Shown here in pieces: positions 16,906 through 25,700 of a stretch of 64,000 nucleotides of DNA. Origin of the DNA: NORP240 sp046047495. GTDB lineage: Bacteria > Pseudomonadota > Gammaproteobacteria > Pseudomonadales > Pseudohongiellaceae. The stretch's first letter is position 1. Every line of letters starts with the position of its first letter. Position numbers and translations under genes: made by a program. The notes beneath the pieces are model-generated. The model searched no databases and was not told where the DNA came from. It saw only the letters and a program-made list of their open reading frames with translations. The stretch lies in the NCBI GenBank assembly GCA_046047495.1, contig JBJOHV010000046.1, forward strand, positions 83,996-147,995, in the 5' to 3' direction.

Positions 16906-17793
16906 ATGCGATTAGTCAGCTCCCATCCACCGCCTTATTTGCCCGAGTCCGGTCAGACCACGGTCCTGCGTCTGGGCCTGCAGTCACTCGATGCGGCGCA
17001 GTGGATGCCCACCGATTCCGATCTGCCCCGCTATCACCAGCACAAGCTGTGGGCCCGTCAGCAGTATGGCGACAAGGTGTACCAGGCCCTGCCCGGGTCG
17101 GAGGCCGCCCAGGCGGAACTGCAGGCGCTGTTACTGCAACATTTATTGGATGATCAGGCGGCGCTGTACCGACGGGAGGGCAACCGGCTGGTCCATGCGC
17201 CTTCGCAGCTGAGCTGGGATCTCACGGATCACTCCCTGTGGCAGACATCCCTGTGGGTGGCGGAAGACCTCTGTCTGCTGGAAGCCGACGGCGACGGCGA
17301 CTACCGCCTCACCGCCGCCAGTGTGTGTGCCCCCTCCAACTGGCCGCTGGAGGAAAAGATGGGCGCCAACCTGGACCGCATCCACGACCCGGTGCCCGGT
17401 TACGAGCAAGAACTGGCCGCCCGGGTCAACCGCCTGTTCGCCAGCCTGCAACCCCATAAGCCCTTGCTGCGTTTCAATTGGTCCCTGCAGCGGGACAGCG
17501 AACTGTTCTGGCGTAAGGACCTGGGCTCGGGAGTGGGCAAAGGCTCCGCCGAACCCTACTGGCGGGTGGAACGGCAAACCCTGCGGCGCCTGCCCCGCAG
17601 CGGCGCCATCGTGTTCGGCATCCGCATCAGCCTGCATAGCGTGCAAAGTCTGGCCGCCTTTCCGGGCGCCCAGGCCGCCCTCGCCGCCACCCTGGCCACC
17701 CTCCCGCCCGACCAACAACGCTATAAGGGGACGGAGGGATTACTTTTTGATCAATCCGTCACTTTCATCGCGCCGCCCGCTGCATTACCCTAG
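16906..17793 (+). CDS. DUF3445 (heme-dependent oxidative N-demethylase-like) protein
   Basis: The 295-residue protein resembles the DUF3445/HODM alpha-subunit family, with WPLEEKMGANLDRIHDPVPG near the middle, LLRFNWSLQRDSELFW and LRRLPRSGAIVFGIRISLH. Such enzymes oxidise secondary amines in a heme-dependent way. The start at 16906 (MRLVSSHPP) is preferred over 16885, where no ribosome site is seen. The C-terminal 20 residues after RYKG are encoded by a decayed copy of the dispersed repeat, so the original C-terminus has been replaced. Whether activity survives cannot be judged. Confidence 0.8.
   Translation: MRLVSSHPPPYLPESGQTTVLRLGLQSLDAAQWMPTDSDLPRYHQHKLWARQQYGDKVYQALPGSEAAQAELQALLLQHLLDDQAALYRREGNRLVHAPSQLSWDLTDHSLWQTSLWVAEDLCLLEADGDGDYRLTAASVCAPSNWPLEEKMGANLDRIHDPVPGYEQELAARVNRLFASLQPHKPLLRFNWSLQRDSELFWRKDLGSGVGKGSAEPYWRVERQTLRRLPRSGAIVFGIRISLHSVQSLAAFPGAQAALAATLATLPPDQQRYKGTEGLLFDQSVTFIAPPAALP
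17725..17765. repeat. Palindromic repeat, family A copy 2 (decayed)
   Basis: The left arm AAGGGGACGGAGGGATTA (17725-17742) is intact. It is followed by CTTTTTGATCAA, shared with copy 3, and then a shortened right arm (AATCCGTCACTTTC). The element is translated as the end of the DUF3445 protein. Confidence 0.9.
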
Positions 17794-17857
17794 GACTCGT
17801 TTCCTGTCTGCCAGGGATTGGCCCATCAGAACTGTCTGAACAGTAAAGAGGTCATCC

Positions 17858-18862
17858 ATGCCCAATCTATTCACTGCATCCCCCTCGCGGACCCTGCTGG
17901 CTCTGGCAGTCAGCGCTGCCCTGAGCAGTGCCGCCCTGGCCCAGGACTCCGCCTATACCCCGCCCCGCACCGCCTGGGGAGTGCCCGATGTGCAGGGCCA
18001 GTGGAACTACGATACCCGCACGTCTCTGGAGCGGCCCGATGTCTACAACGGCGAGCTGGAAATCGACGAACAGGCCATGCGCACCCTGATGGTGTCCACC
18101 CCGGATTACATCGCTGCACTGGAAGCCAATGGCGCCGAGGCTCCCGGCCCCCACAACGTGGGCGGCTACAACGGCTTCTGGATCACCCCCGGTGAGGCGC
18201 TGGCCTATATGAATGGCAAATACCGCACCTCCATCATCGTGGATCCGCCCACCGGCAAGATCCCCTGGAAGGAAGGCGGCCAGCAACTGCGTCGCGAGCA
18301 GCAGCGGGAGATGCAACCCATCGGTCGCGACGAAAGCGATGGACCCGAGGGCCGTACTCTGTCTGACCGCTGCCTGAAAAGCTTTGCCTCCACCGCGCCC
18401 TTCATGAGCAGCCTCTACAACAACAACATGCAGATCGTGCAGTCGCCCACCCATGTGATGCTGCTGGCGGAGATGGCCCACGACGCCCGCATCGTGAAGA
18501 TCGACCAGCAGCACAAGGACCTGCCCTATGAAAAATGGCTGGGGGATTCCATCGGCTATTACGACGGCGATGACCTGGTGGTGGTGACCGTCAACTTCCA
18601 CCCGCTGCAGGTGGCCAGCGAGCGCCTCACCTCCGCCAACCTGAAACTGACCGAACGCTTCACCCGGGTGGCGGATGACAAGCTGCATTACTCCTTCACC
18701 ATCGACGACCCGGAGCTCTACACCCAGCCCTGGACCGGCGAGCTGCCCATGTACACCGCCGAGGGTCTTTACGAATACGCCTGCCACGAAGGCAATTACG
18801 CCATGCCGGCGATTCTGGGCGGCGCCCGCCGTCTGGAAATGGAAGCGGCCAAGGGGCAATAG
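17858..18862 (+). CDS. Exported protein of unknown function, WG-PDVQG family
   Basis: The 334-residue protein has a Sec signal peptide (about residues 1-29, ALAQ) and begins PPRTAWGVPDVQGQWNY, a start shared by a widespread exported family expanded in Acidobacteria and marine gammaproteobacteria. Further features are FMSSLYNNNMQIVQSP, DSIGYYDGDDLVVVT, FTIDDPELYTQPW and a C-terminal YEYACHEGNYAM with a conserved Cys-His pair. The fold and function are not known to me. It heads a run of exported proteins; the next gene starts 25 bp later. Confidence 0.75.
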   Translation: MPNLFTASPSRTLLALAVSAALSSAALAQDSAYTPPRTAWGVPDVQGQWNYDTRTSLERPDVYNGELEIDEQAMRTLMVSTPDYIAALEANGAEAPGPHNVGGYNGFWITPGEALAYMNGKYRTSIIVDPPTGKIPWKEGGQQLRREQQREMQPIGRDESDGPEGRTLSDRCLKSFASTAPFMSSLYNNNMQIVQSPTHVMLLAEMAHDARIVKIDQQHKDLPYEKWLGDSIGYYDGDDLVVVTVNFHPLQVASERLTSANLKLTERFTRVADDKLHYSFTIDDPELYTQPWTGELPMYTAEGLYEYACHEGNYAMPAILGGARRLEMEAAKGQ

Positions 18863-18887
18863 ACCAGCCCGCGCAAAGGGAAGCACC

Positions 18888-19655
18888 ATGCAAACGGTTG
18901 CTGCAATAAATGGCAGGCGGCGGGCGGCGTTGATGTTGCTGCCAGCGGTGCTCCTGGGGCTGTGGCTGATCCGATCCGGTCCGGCCACAACACAGCGCGT
19001 GCCTGACACCGCAAGCCAGTCAGCCCCTGCCGTGGACGGGGTACGGGTCGACTCCCCGCCGCTCACGGCAGAACACACCCTCACCGAAGACCCTGCCACC
19101 ACCGATCGCGACGCCCCCACCCCTGTCACCCACGCTGCGCCACCAACGACTGACCAGATAACAATCGCGATAGACCCGGTTTCAGGGTCCGCTACCCCGG
19201 CACCCGATTCCTCCGACGCGCAAGAACCCGAAACTCAACGCTTGAGCGGCCGCGTGTTTGCCATCATCGAGGAAGTGCAGGCGCGCCAGCTGGAGGGGCA
19301 GTGGGACGAGGCCCTCAATGAGATGAACGCACTGTACAACGAATTCGAGAGCCTCAATTCCTTCGAGCAGGTCACCCTGTTGAACTATTACACTAACGCC
19401 CTGTTGGCTCTGAACATGTGGCCGGAATCCATCACCGCCTTTGAGAAGATGTTGACGGTGCAGGAGCTGCGGCCCGACATCCAGGCACGGGCGCTGCTGT
19501 CCCTGGGTCAGCTAAATGCCCGCTTCGGGGACCGGCAGGCGGCCAAAACGCATTTGCAAACCTGGCTCGTGTTCACCGAAGGCATGGAGGGTGTGGACGA
19601 CCAACAAACCCAGCGCGCCATTCAACTGCTGGCATCACTGAACGAGGACCCCTGA
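18888..19655 (+). CDS. Membrane-anchored TPR-like protein
   Basis: The 255-residue protein has an N-terminal membrane anchor (about residues 11-25), a Pro/Thr/Asp-rich linker to about residue 100, then a helical region with TPR-like pairs (EEVQARQLEGQWDEALNEMN, LNYYTNALLALNMWPESIT, LLSLGQLNARFGDRQAAKTH). It resembles the TPR subunits found in TonB2-type clusters, but none of those partners is next to it. The start at 18888 gives the natural anchor; the upstream frame overlaps the previous gene. Its TGA overlaps the next ATG by one base, so the hydrolase is translationally coupled. Confidence 0.75.
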   Translation: MQTVAAINGRRRAALMLLPAVLLGLWLIRSGPATTQRVPDTASQSAPAVDGVRVDSPPLTAEHTLTEDPATTDRDAPTPVTHAAPPTTDQITIAIDPVSGSATPAPDSSDAQEPETQRLSGRVFAIIEEVQARQLEGQWDEALNEMNALYNEFESLNSFEQVTLLNYYTNALLALNMWPESITAFEKMLTVQELRPDIQARALLSLGQLNARFGDRQAAKTHLQTWLVFTEGMEGVDDQQTQRAIQLLASLNEDP

Positions 19656-20794
19656 TGCAACGCCGCACCCTGTTGAGAATCACCCGGGACGCCCTGGCAC
19701 TGGCGGCTGTCAGCCCCATGCCCGCCCGCGCCCAATCAACCGGCTTCACCTTCTACTCTTCCCTGGCCGAGGAATGGTACAGCGGCGGCAGCACCTTCCC
19801 CTGGCTATCCACCACCGCCAATAACAACCGTCAGGTGGTGAACGTGTTTCACCGCAGCTTCGGCACCGAGGGCAAGCCGGACCTGGTGCTGGTACACGGC
19901 TACCCCACCTGCAGTTTTGACTACCGTGACTTGATCGACCTGCTGCAGGACGACTACCGCATCCACGTGCTGGACTTTCCCGGCTTCGGCTTCTCCGACA
20001 AACCCCAGCCCGACTACCACTACATGATCGAGGACGACGCCCGCCTGCTGGATCACTTCGTGGACCAGGTGCTGGGCCTGGAATCATTCCATCTGTTCAC
20101 CCACGACCGCGGAGTCAGTGTGGGTCTGGCGTTTCTGGGCCATTACCTGGATCGGCCCGCCAACGATTACCGCATCACCTACCACTTCATGAGCAACAGC
20201 GGCATGTTCCTGCCCCTGGCGACCCTCAGCGAACAACAGACCGTGCTGCTGGACCCGGTGCGCGGCCCCGAGGCCATCGCCCGACTCAAGGCCCAGCCCC
20301 GGCTTACCGAGGGCGACCCGGTGCAGGTTGCCTATGCCGACATCCATGCCTTCAATGACGGTATCGGCGCCCGCCTCCATGTCGGCAAATACCTGCTGGA
20401 GCGGGCCGCCAACGAAACCCGCTGGCTGGACAACCTGCACCGCAGCCCCATCCCCACCGGCTATCTGTGGGGACTGCTGGACCCGGTGAACCCGGTGCGC
20501 ATTGCCAACCACGTATGGGCCACCTATCTTAACGACCGGGAGGTGGAATCCTCGTTCTGGTACCTGCCCACCGCCGGCCATTATCCTCAGCGGGACAAGC
20601 CCGGAGCCGTTGCCGAGGTGATTCGCACCTGCCTGAACGGTCAGGTGCCATCCCGCGCCGAAGAAGACAACTATATCCGCCGCAGTACAGCGCAACGCCG
20701 CTCGGCGGACGACCCGTTGCTGGTGGGTCATTCAACCATTCGGCCCATGTCCTTCCCGGGAGCGGTGGAGTACAGTCCGGATGGGTATCGGTGA
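19655..20794 (+). CDS. Alpha/beta hydrolase, epoxide hydrolase/haloalkane dehalogenase-like
   Basis: A 379-residue protein with a probable Tat signal (QRRTLLRITR, cleavage near ARAQS). The oxyanion loop is HGYPTCSFDY. The nucleophile elbow FTHDRGVSVG places an Asp at residue 151, as in epoxide hydrolases and dehalogenases rather than serine esterases. The catalytic His is His309 in TAGHYPQ. An acid residue may be the Asp in LLDPVNP. The substrate is unknown. It is translationally coupled to the TPR gene and followed by a 168-bp gap before the serine hydrolase. Confidence 0.85.
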   Translation: MQRRTLLRITRDALALAAVSPMPARAQSTGFTFYSSLAEEWYSGGSTFPWLSTTANNNRQVVNVFHRSFGTEGKPDLVLVHGYPTCSFDYRDLIDLLQDDYRIHVLDFPGFGFSDKPQPDYHYMIEDDARLLDHFVDQVLGLESFHLFTHDRGVSVGLAFLGHYLDRPANDYRITYHFMSNSGMFLPLATLSEQQTVLLDPVRGPEAIARLKAQPRLTEGDPVQVAYADIHAFNDGIGARLHVGKYLLERAANETRWLDNLHRSPIPTGYLWGLLDPVNPVRIANHVWATYLNDREVESSFWYLPTAGHYPQRDKPGAVAEVIRTCLNGQVPSRAEEDNYIRRSTAQRRSADDPLLVGHSTIRPMSFPGAVEYSPDGYR

Positions 20795-20962
20795 GGAATG
20801 AGGTTAATGTCGAGTGGGCGTCCTCTTGAGAAGGAAGTGAATACAACCTGATGTCGAGAGCAATGTTATGAGCCCGATCGAAATGGCTGAAATCACAACC
20901 ATAGGCATCAGAAAAGGCGGCACCCCCTAATTAACGAAGCAGCCCTCCCAGGAGTAATGCTC

Positions 20963-22396
20963 ATGAACACAATCCGGCTCATCACTCTTGCTCTTTCCAT
21001 GTTTTTACCGGTCGTCGGCGTCGCCCAGCAACAGGACCGCTATGACTACAGGGCCCCTCAACGGTCCATGGTGCAACGGGGTCAGCAGGCGGTGTTCATG
21101 TGCAACGGCCTGTTCACCAGCCATCGCACTCTTGAGCAGGTGTTTGCCCAGGAGCTGGCATTTCTGCGCAATCCCATCGGCACCGCCGCAGGGGGCGATT
21201 ACCGGGTCGATTGGGATCGCAGGGCGGTGGAGGTCGGTGCGGCGGGTGATGCGCCGGTGATGCGCGCGGCCTTCCGTGATGGCATCGGTTGCGTGATCCT
21301 GGCGCCGGACCAGACCCTGGCCGACATCGACAGCCTGCCGGAGTTGACCCTGCCGCCGGTGCCGGGTGATGCGGCGCAGATTCCCTGGCCCAACGGCGAT
21401 CTCATTCCATCGCAACCCCTGCCGGCCGGCATCGACCCGGCTGTCTTGCAGGCCGCCTCCGACTGGGCCTTTGAGCGTCCCACACCGGAGCAGGTCACCT
21501 TGAGTCTGCTGGTGGTGTACCAGGGTCAGATCATTCACGAGCGTTATGCGCCGGGAGTGGATATGACGACTCGGACCCGCACCTGGTCCACCGCCAAGAG
21601 CATCGCCTCCGCCCTGATCGGCATGCTGGTGGATGAGGGCCGGATGTCCCTCGATGCGCCGCTGCCCTTCGACTGGCTGCCCCAGGCCCGGGATGGGGAA
21701 CACGACCCACGCCGCCACATCACCCTGCGCCATGTGCTGAACATGTCCAGCGGGCTGGAGACCATCGACAACAACGGCCTGGAGTATGCCACCGGCTCCG
21801 GCCTGTCCTACTGGGCCGGCGCCAGCTCGGTGACCGGTGCCCGCAACCGCGCCCTGATCCGCGAACCCGGGGCCCACTGGGATTACGAGAACTACGACAC
21901 CCTGCTGGCGGTGTATGCCATGAAGCTGGCCCTGGGGGGCGAGCAGGCCTACGCGGAATTTCCCCGCAAGGCCTTGCTGGACCGTATCGGCATGCGCAAC
22001 ACCCTGGTGAGCACCGACCGCTTCGGGGATTTCATCCTCAGCAGCCAGGTTTATACCAATGCGAGGGACCTGGCACGGTTTGGACTGCTTTACCTGAACA
22101 ATGGCGTGTGGGACGGGGAGCGCCTGCTCTCCGAGGAATGGATCGAATTCTCCCGCACCCCCGCACCGGCCACCGTGGGCAGGGGCGGCCAGTACGGCGG
22201 CCAGTGGTGGCTGGTGCCGGAGGGCCGCGACGACATTCCCCGGGATGCCTATTCCACCAGCGGCAACCGTGGCCAGTACACCGTGGTGGTGCCCTCCCAC
22301 GATCTGGTGATCGTGCGCCGCGGCCTGGACTACGGGCGACAGGGTTTCAGTCAGTGGGACCTGACCCGGGAAGTGCTGAAGGCTGTAGGCAAATGA
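20963..22396 (+). CDS. Exported serine hydrolase, class C beta-lactamase-like
   Basis: The 477-residue protein has a signal peptide (ending VGVAQQ) and the penicillin-recognising fold: SxxK in WSTAKS (Ser209, Lys212), YxN in DYENYD (Tyr308), and GNRGQY near the C-terminus in place of the KTG triad. An N-terminal 170-residue extension includes CVILAPDQT. The family covers esterases, D-aminopeptidases and 6-aminohexanoate hydrolases. The ATG at 20963 is preferred because AGGAG lies 8 bp upstream; the ATG at 20957 would be only 2 bp away. A paralogue with the same extension lies at 62846-64000. Confidence 0.88.
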   Translation: MNTIRLITLALSMFLPVVGVAQQQDRYDYRAPQRSMVQRGQQAVFMCNGLFTSHRTLEQVFAQELAFLRNPIGTAAGGDYRVDWDRRAVEVGAAGDAPVMRAAFRDGIGCVILAPDQTLADIDSLPELTLPPVPGDAAQIPWPNGDLIPSQPLPAGIDPAVLQAASDWAFERPTPEQVTLSLLVVYQGQIIHERYAPGVDMTTRTRTWSTAKSIASALIGMLVDEGRMSLDAPLPFDWLPQARDGEHDPRRHITLRHVLNMSSGLETIDNNGLEYATGSGLSYWAGASSVTGARNRALIREPGAHWDYENYDTLLAVYAMKLALGGEQAYAEFPRKALLDRIGMRNTLVSTDRFGDFILSSQVYTNARDLARFGLLYLNNGVWDGERLLSEEWIEFSRTPAPATVGRGGQYGGQWWLVPEGRDDIPRDAYSTSGNRGQYTVVVPSHDLVIVRRGLDYGRQGFSQWDLTREVLKAVGK

Positions 22397-22417
22397 CGGG
22401 CCGAATAAGCGCCTGAA

Positions 22418-22891
22418 TCAGGCGGCATCAAACGCCGGCTCGACACGGATCTCACAGCGCACCGAGTTGGCGATGAAGCACAGCTCGTGGGCATGGTGGT
22501 GCAGGGCTTCGATGGCTTGTTGATCGGGAACCCGGTCGCCGCTGAACACCGCCCGGGGAGACAGGGTCACCCGGGTGATGGCCATTTTTCCCTCGGTATT
22601 CTTTTCCATCACACCCGCGGCAGGATCGACGTAGCTGTCGAGCCGGTAACCCCGTTTGGCGGCCAGGGCCAGAAAGAACAGCATGTGACAGGAAGAAAGT
22701 GAAGCCACGAAGGCCTCCTCCGGATCCACATGAGCCGGCACCGACCAGGGCTCGGGCACGATATGGGGTGAGGCGGAGGCCGGTACCGTGACACCGCCAT
22801 CGAATTCCCACGCATGTTCCCGGGAATACTGGTTGCCGATGAAGTCAGGGCCGCTGTTGGTCCAGCGGATGGTGGCGGTGTAGGTGGACAT
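22418..22891 (-). CDS. OsmC family peroxiredoxin
   Basis: The 157-residue protein has the two OsmC cysteines: Cys68 in SLSSCHMLFF and Cys138 in HELCFIANSV. OsmC/Ohr proteins reduce organic hydroperoxides. It lacks the Ohr-type second motif CPISNAV (here CFIANSV), so it fits the OsmC-like/YhfA branch. The start MSTYTATIRW at 22891 gives a normal family length; the longer upstream frame has no support. It converges with the serine hydrolase gene at 21 bp and is divergent from the PQQ dehydrogenase gene across 188 bp. Confidence 0.9.
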   Translation of the reverse strand: MSTYTATIRWTNSGPDFIGNQYSREHAWEFDGGVTVPASASPHIVPEPWSVPAHVDPEEAFVASLSSCHMLFFLALAAKRGYRLDSYVDPAAGVMEKNTEGKMAITRVTLSPRAVFSGDRVPDQQAIEALHHHAHELCFIANSVRCEIRVEPAFDAA

Positions 22892-23079
22892 GGGTTCCGC
22901 ACGTAAAGTGATGGCCAAAAATAGCGGTGGGTCGGATGGTTGTCCAGCATCGCGTTCGGGTGTGAGGGCGCAGGTGTTTGATTGCACGCGGGCCAACTGG
23001 ACTTTCCCCCACCGCAGGGATACATTCAAAAGCCCTGATACCCTACATAACCTGTCCCAATAAAAAGGAAGAGAGCGCG

Positions 23080-24969
23080 ATGAACGTCTCCAAAACCCTG
23101 CTGTCGACCCTGTTGCTTGTCCTGACCCCTGCATTGATTCACGCCCAAGAATGGCCCAGCTACGGTGGCGACAACGGCTCCCGCAAGTATTCCCCCCTGG
23201 ATCAGATCAACGCGCAGAATGTGGACGATCTGACCATCGCCTGGACCTGGGACAGCGTGGACAATCCCACGGTTGCCGCCAACCTGGCGGCCGGCAACAA
23301 CGCCACCGTGCCGGCGGCCTACAAGGCTACCCCCATCGTGGTGGACGGCATCATGTATGTGTCCACGTCTTACGGCCGTATCGTGGCCCTGGATGCCGCC
23401 AGCGGCAACCAGCGCTGGGCCTTCGATACCCGCGCCTGGGAGGCGGGCACGCCGCTCAATCTGGGATACAACACCCGCGGTGTGGCCTATTGGGAACGGG
23501 GCGACAAGAAGCGCCTGTTCTTCGCCACCTACGATGCCTATTTGTGGTCGGTGGATGCCGGCACCGGCGTACCCGATGCCGGGTTCGGGGACGGTGGCAA
23601 GGTGGATCTCACCCTGGGCCTGGGACGGGAAGTGAACCGCCGGGAGTACGGGGTGATCTCGCCGCCCCTGGTGACCAATGACAAGGTGATCGTCAATTCC
23701 TCCATTTCCGACGGCCCCAGCTCCATCGAAATGCCGCCGGGTCATGTGCGGGCCTTCAATCCCGACACCGGCGCCATGGAATGGGTTTTCCACACCGTGC
23801 CCCAGCCGGGTGAATTCGGCAACGACACCTGGCAGAACAATTCCTGGGAATACACCGGCAATACCAATTCCTGGACCATCATGAGTGCCGATGACGAGCT
23901 GGGCATCGTCTATATTCCCATCGGCACACCAACCAACGACTGGTATGGCGGCAAACGGCTGGGGGACAACCTGTTCGCCGAAAGTCTGGTGGCGGTACGC
24001 GCCGACAACGGCCAGCGCATCTGGCACTTCCAGATGGTGCACCATGGCCTGTGGGACTACGACCTGCCCGCCGCACCCACCCTGGTGGACATAACCGTCG
24101 ATGGCCGCCCCATCAAGGCCGTTGCGCAAATTTCCAAGCAGGGCTTCACCTATGTGTTCGACCGGGTGACCGGCGAACCGGTGTGGCCCATCGTGGAGCG
24201 TCCGGTGCCGCCCAGCAATGTACCCGGCGAGGTGGCCGCGGCGACCCAGCCGTTCCCCACCAAGCCGGCACCCTTCGAGCCCCAGGGCATCAGTGATGAA
24301 ACCCTGATCGACTTCACGCCCCAGTTGCGCAATGAGGCCCTGCAGATCATCGAGCAGTTCGACTACGGCCCCCTGTTTACCCCGCCATCTCTGCGGGGCA
24401 CGATCCAGTTCCCCGGCTGGGCCGGCGGCGGTGAGTGGCACGGTGCGGCCTTCGATCCCGACACCGGGCTGTACTATGTTCCCTCCGCTTCCGGCCCCAT
24501 CGTGGTGGCCCTTAGGGAGGCCGCCCGTGAGCGGGAGGAGATGGGTTATGTGCGAGGAGGCGCCCGTTCGGTCAGCGGACCCCAGGGTTTGCCCCTCACC
24601 AAGCCACCCTACAGCCGCATCACCGCCATTGACCTGAACACCGGGGAGCATGAATGGATGGTTCCCCATGGCGAGGGTCCGCGGCAAAAGATCATCGAAA
24701 TGGGCATCCTGGACCCCGGCCCGGTGGGCAGCGGCAGCCGCACCGGCCCGGTACTGACCAAGACCCTGCTGTTCATTGCCCAGCAGGATGGTGAGAGGAA
24801 TCTGTTGCGTGCCTTCGACAAGGCCAACGGTGATATCGTGCAGGAGATCGATCTGCCCCTGCCACCGGCCGGCACACCCATGACCTACATGGCCAATGGC
24901 AAGCAGTACATCAGCATCGCCGTGGGCGGCGGGCGGGATTCCAAACTCGTGACCCTGGCGCTGCCCTGA
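23080..24969 (+). CDS. PQQ-dependent quinoprotein dehydrogenase, glucose-dehydrogenase-like
   Basis: The 629-residue protein starts at an ATG preceded by AAGGAAGAG and a signal peptide ending IHAQ. Propeller blades carry the PQQ-enzyme tryptophan-docking pattern. QMVHHGLWDYDLPAAP and QISKQGFTYVFDRVTGEPVWP match the catalytic Asp and Lys regions of membrane glucose dehydrogenase (Gcd). It lacks the membrane domain of Gcd, so it is a soluble periplasmic form. Electron acceptor and substrate are unknown. It is a paralogue of the truncated gene at 1-953. A repeat begins 7 bp after its stop. Confidence 0.92.
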   Translation: MNVSKTLLSTLLLVLTPALIHAQEWPSYGGDNGSRKYSPLDQINAQNVDDLTIAWTWDSVDNPTVAANLAAGNNATVPAAYKATPIVVDGIMYVSTSYGRIVALDAASGNQRWAFDTRAWEAGTPLNLGYNTRGVAYWERGDKKRLFFATYDAYLWSVDAGTGVPDAGFGDGGKVDLTLGLGREVNRREYGVISPPLVTNDKVIVNSSISDGPSSIEMPPGHVRAFNPDTGAMEWVFHTVPQPGEFGNDTWQNNSWEYTGNTNSWTIMSADDELGIVYIPIGTPTNDWYGGKRLGDNLFAESLVAVRADNGQRIWHFQMVHHGLWDYDLPAAPTLVDITVDGRPIKAVAQISKQGFTYVFDRVTGEPVWPIVERPVPPSNVPGEVAAATQPFPTKPAPFEPQGISDETLIDFTPQLRNEALQIIEQFDYGPLFTPPSLRGTIQFPGWAGGGEWHGAAFDPDTGLYYVPSASGPIVVALREAAREREEMGYVRGGARSVSGPQGLPLTKPPYSRITAIDLNTGEHEWMVPHGEGPRQKIIEMGILDPGPVGSGSRTGPVLTKTLLFIAQQDGERNLLRAFDKANGDIVQEIDLPLPPAGTPMTYMANGKQYISIAVGGGRDSKLVTLALP

Positions 24970-24975
24970 CCATTT

Positions 24976-25033
24976 AAGGGGACGGAGGGATTATTTTTTG
25001 ATCAAATTGTTCAAAATTTAATCCCTCCGTCCC
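24976..25033. repeat. Palindromic repeat, family A copy 3
   Basis: The left arm AAGGGGACGGAGGGATTA (24976-24993), a 25-nt AT-rich loop containing TTTTTTGATCAA, and the right arm TAATCCCTCCGTCCC (25019-25033). It lies between the stop of the PQQ gene and the ribosome-binding site of the 5'-nucleotidase gene, ending 3 bp before the AAAGG region. Confidence 0.95.
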
Positions 25034-25045
25034 GTAAAGGAATTA

Positions 25046-25645
25046 ATGATGCCTTCGGACACCGGCCAGATTGTACTCGGCATAGACCTCGACGGCGTCT
25101 GCGCGGACTTCTATTCGCGCATGCGGGAGATCGCCGCCGAGTGGTTCGAGCGGGACATCGACAGCCTGTCCACCGAGGTGTCCTATGGTCTGGAGGAATG
25201 GGGTGTGCGGGAGGGCACGGACGATTACCAAAGCCTGCACCGCTTCGCCGTCACCCAGCGCAACCTGTTTGAAACCACGCCCATGATTCCCGGTGCCCGC
25301 AGCGTGCTGCGCAAGCTGTCCAACGAGGGCTACCGCATCCGCATCATCACCCACCGCCTGTACATCCACTTCTTTCACGAAACTTCGGTGCGCCAGACCA
25401 TTCAATGGCTGGATAACAACGGCATACCTTATTGGGATCTGTGCTTCATGAAGGAGAAGGATCAGGTGGGGGCGGACGTCTACGTGGAGGACGCGCCGGT
25501 GAATCTGAAACGTCTGCGGGAGCGGGGCCACTACGCCATCTGCTTTGCCAACAGCACCAACCGGGATGTCAGCGAGCCCCGGGCCAGCAACTGGGACGAG
25601 GTGTATGCCCTGATCAAACAGAAGTATCCCAATTCGGCAAAATAG
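25046..25645 (+). CDS. 5'(3')-deoxyribonucleotidase-like HAD protein (NT5C family)
   Basis: The 199-residue protein has HAD motif I as GIDLDGVCADF, with the nucleophile Asp and general acid Asp two residues apart, motif II Thr in IRIITHR, and motif IV VYVEDAPVN. It fits the 5'-nucleotidase, deoxy (NT5C) family, which dephosphorylates (deoxy)nucleoside monophosphates. The substrate cannot be fixed by sequence. AAGGA at 25037 is 4 bp from ATG 25046 and 7 bp from ATG 25049, so the second may be used. It lies between two repeats (24976 and 27414). Confidence 0.88.
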   Translation: MMPSDTGQIVLGIDLDGVCADFYSRMREIAAEWFERDIDSLSTEVSYGLEEWGVREGTDDYQSLHRFAVTQRNLFETTPMIPGARSVLRKLSNEGYRIRIITHRLYIHFFHETSVRQTIQWLDNNGIPYWDLCFMKEKDQVGADVYVEDAPVNLKRLRERGHYAICFANSTNRDVSEPRASNWDEVYALIKQKYPNSAK

Positions 25646-25700
25646 GTTTCCGCCGCGTTTGCCATGCACTGTTCATTTAAAAAACCAAAAGAGACATAGC

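Noticed and set aside
20868..20930. A 20-residue frame upstream of the serine hydrolase
   Set aside because: No ribosome site and no recognisable sequence; cannot be told from chance.
23026..24687. Long reverse-strand open frame across the PQQ dehydrogenase
   Set aside because: Antisense shadow of a well-supported quinoprotein; no start signal and no recognisable domain.
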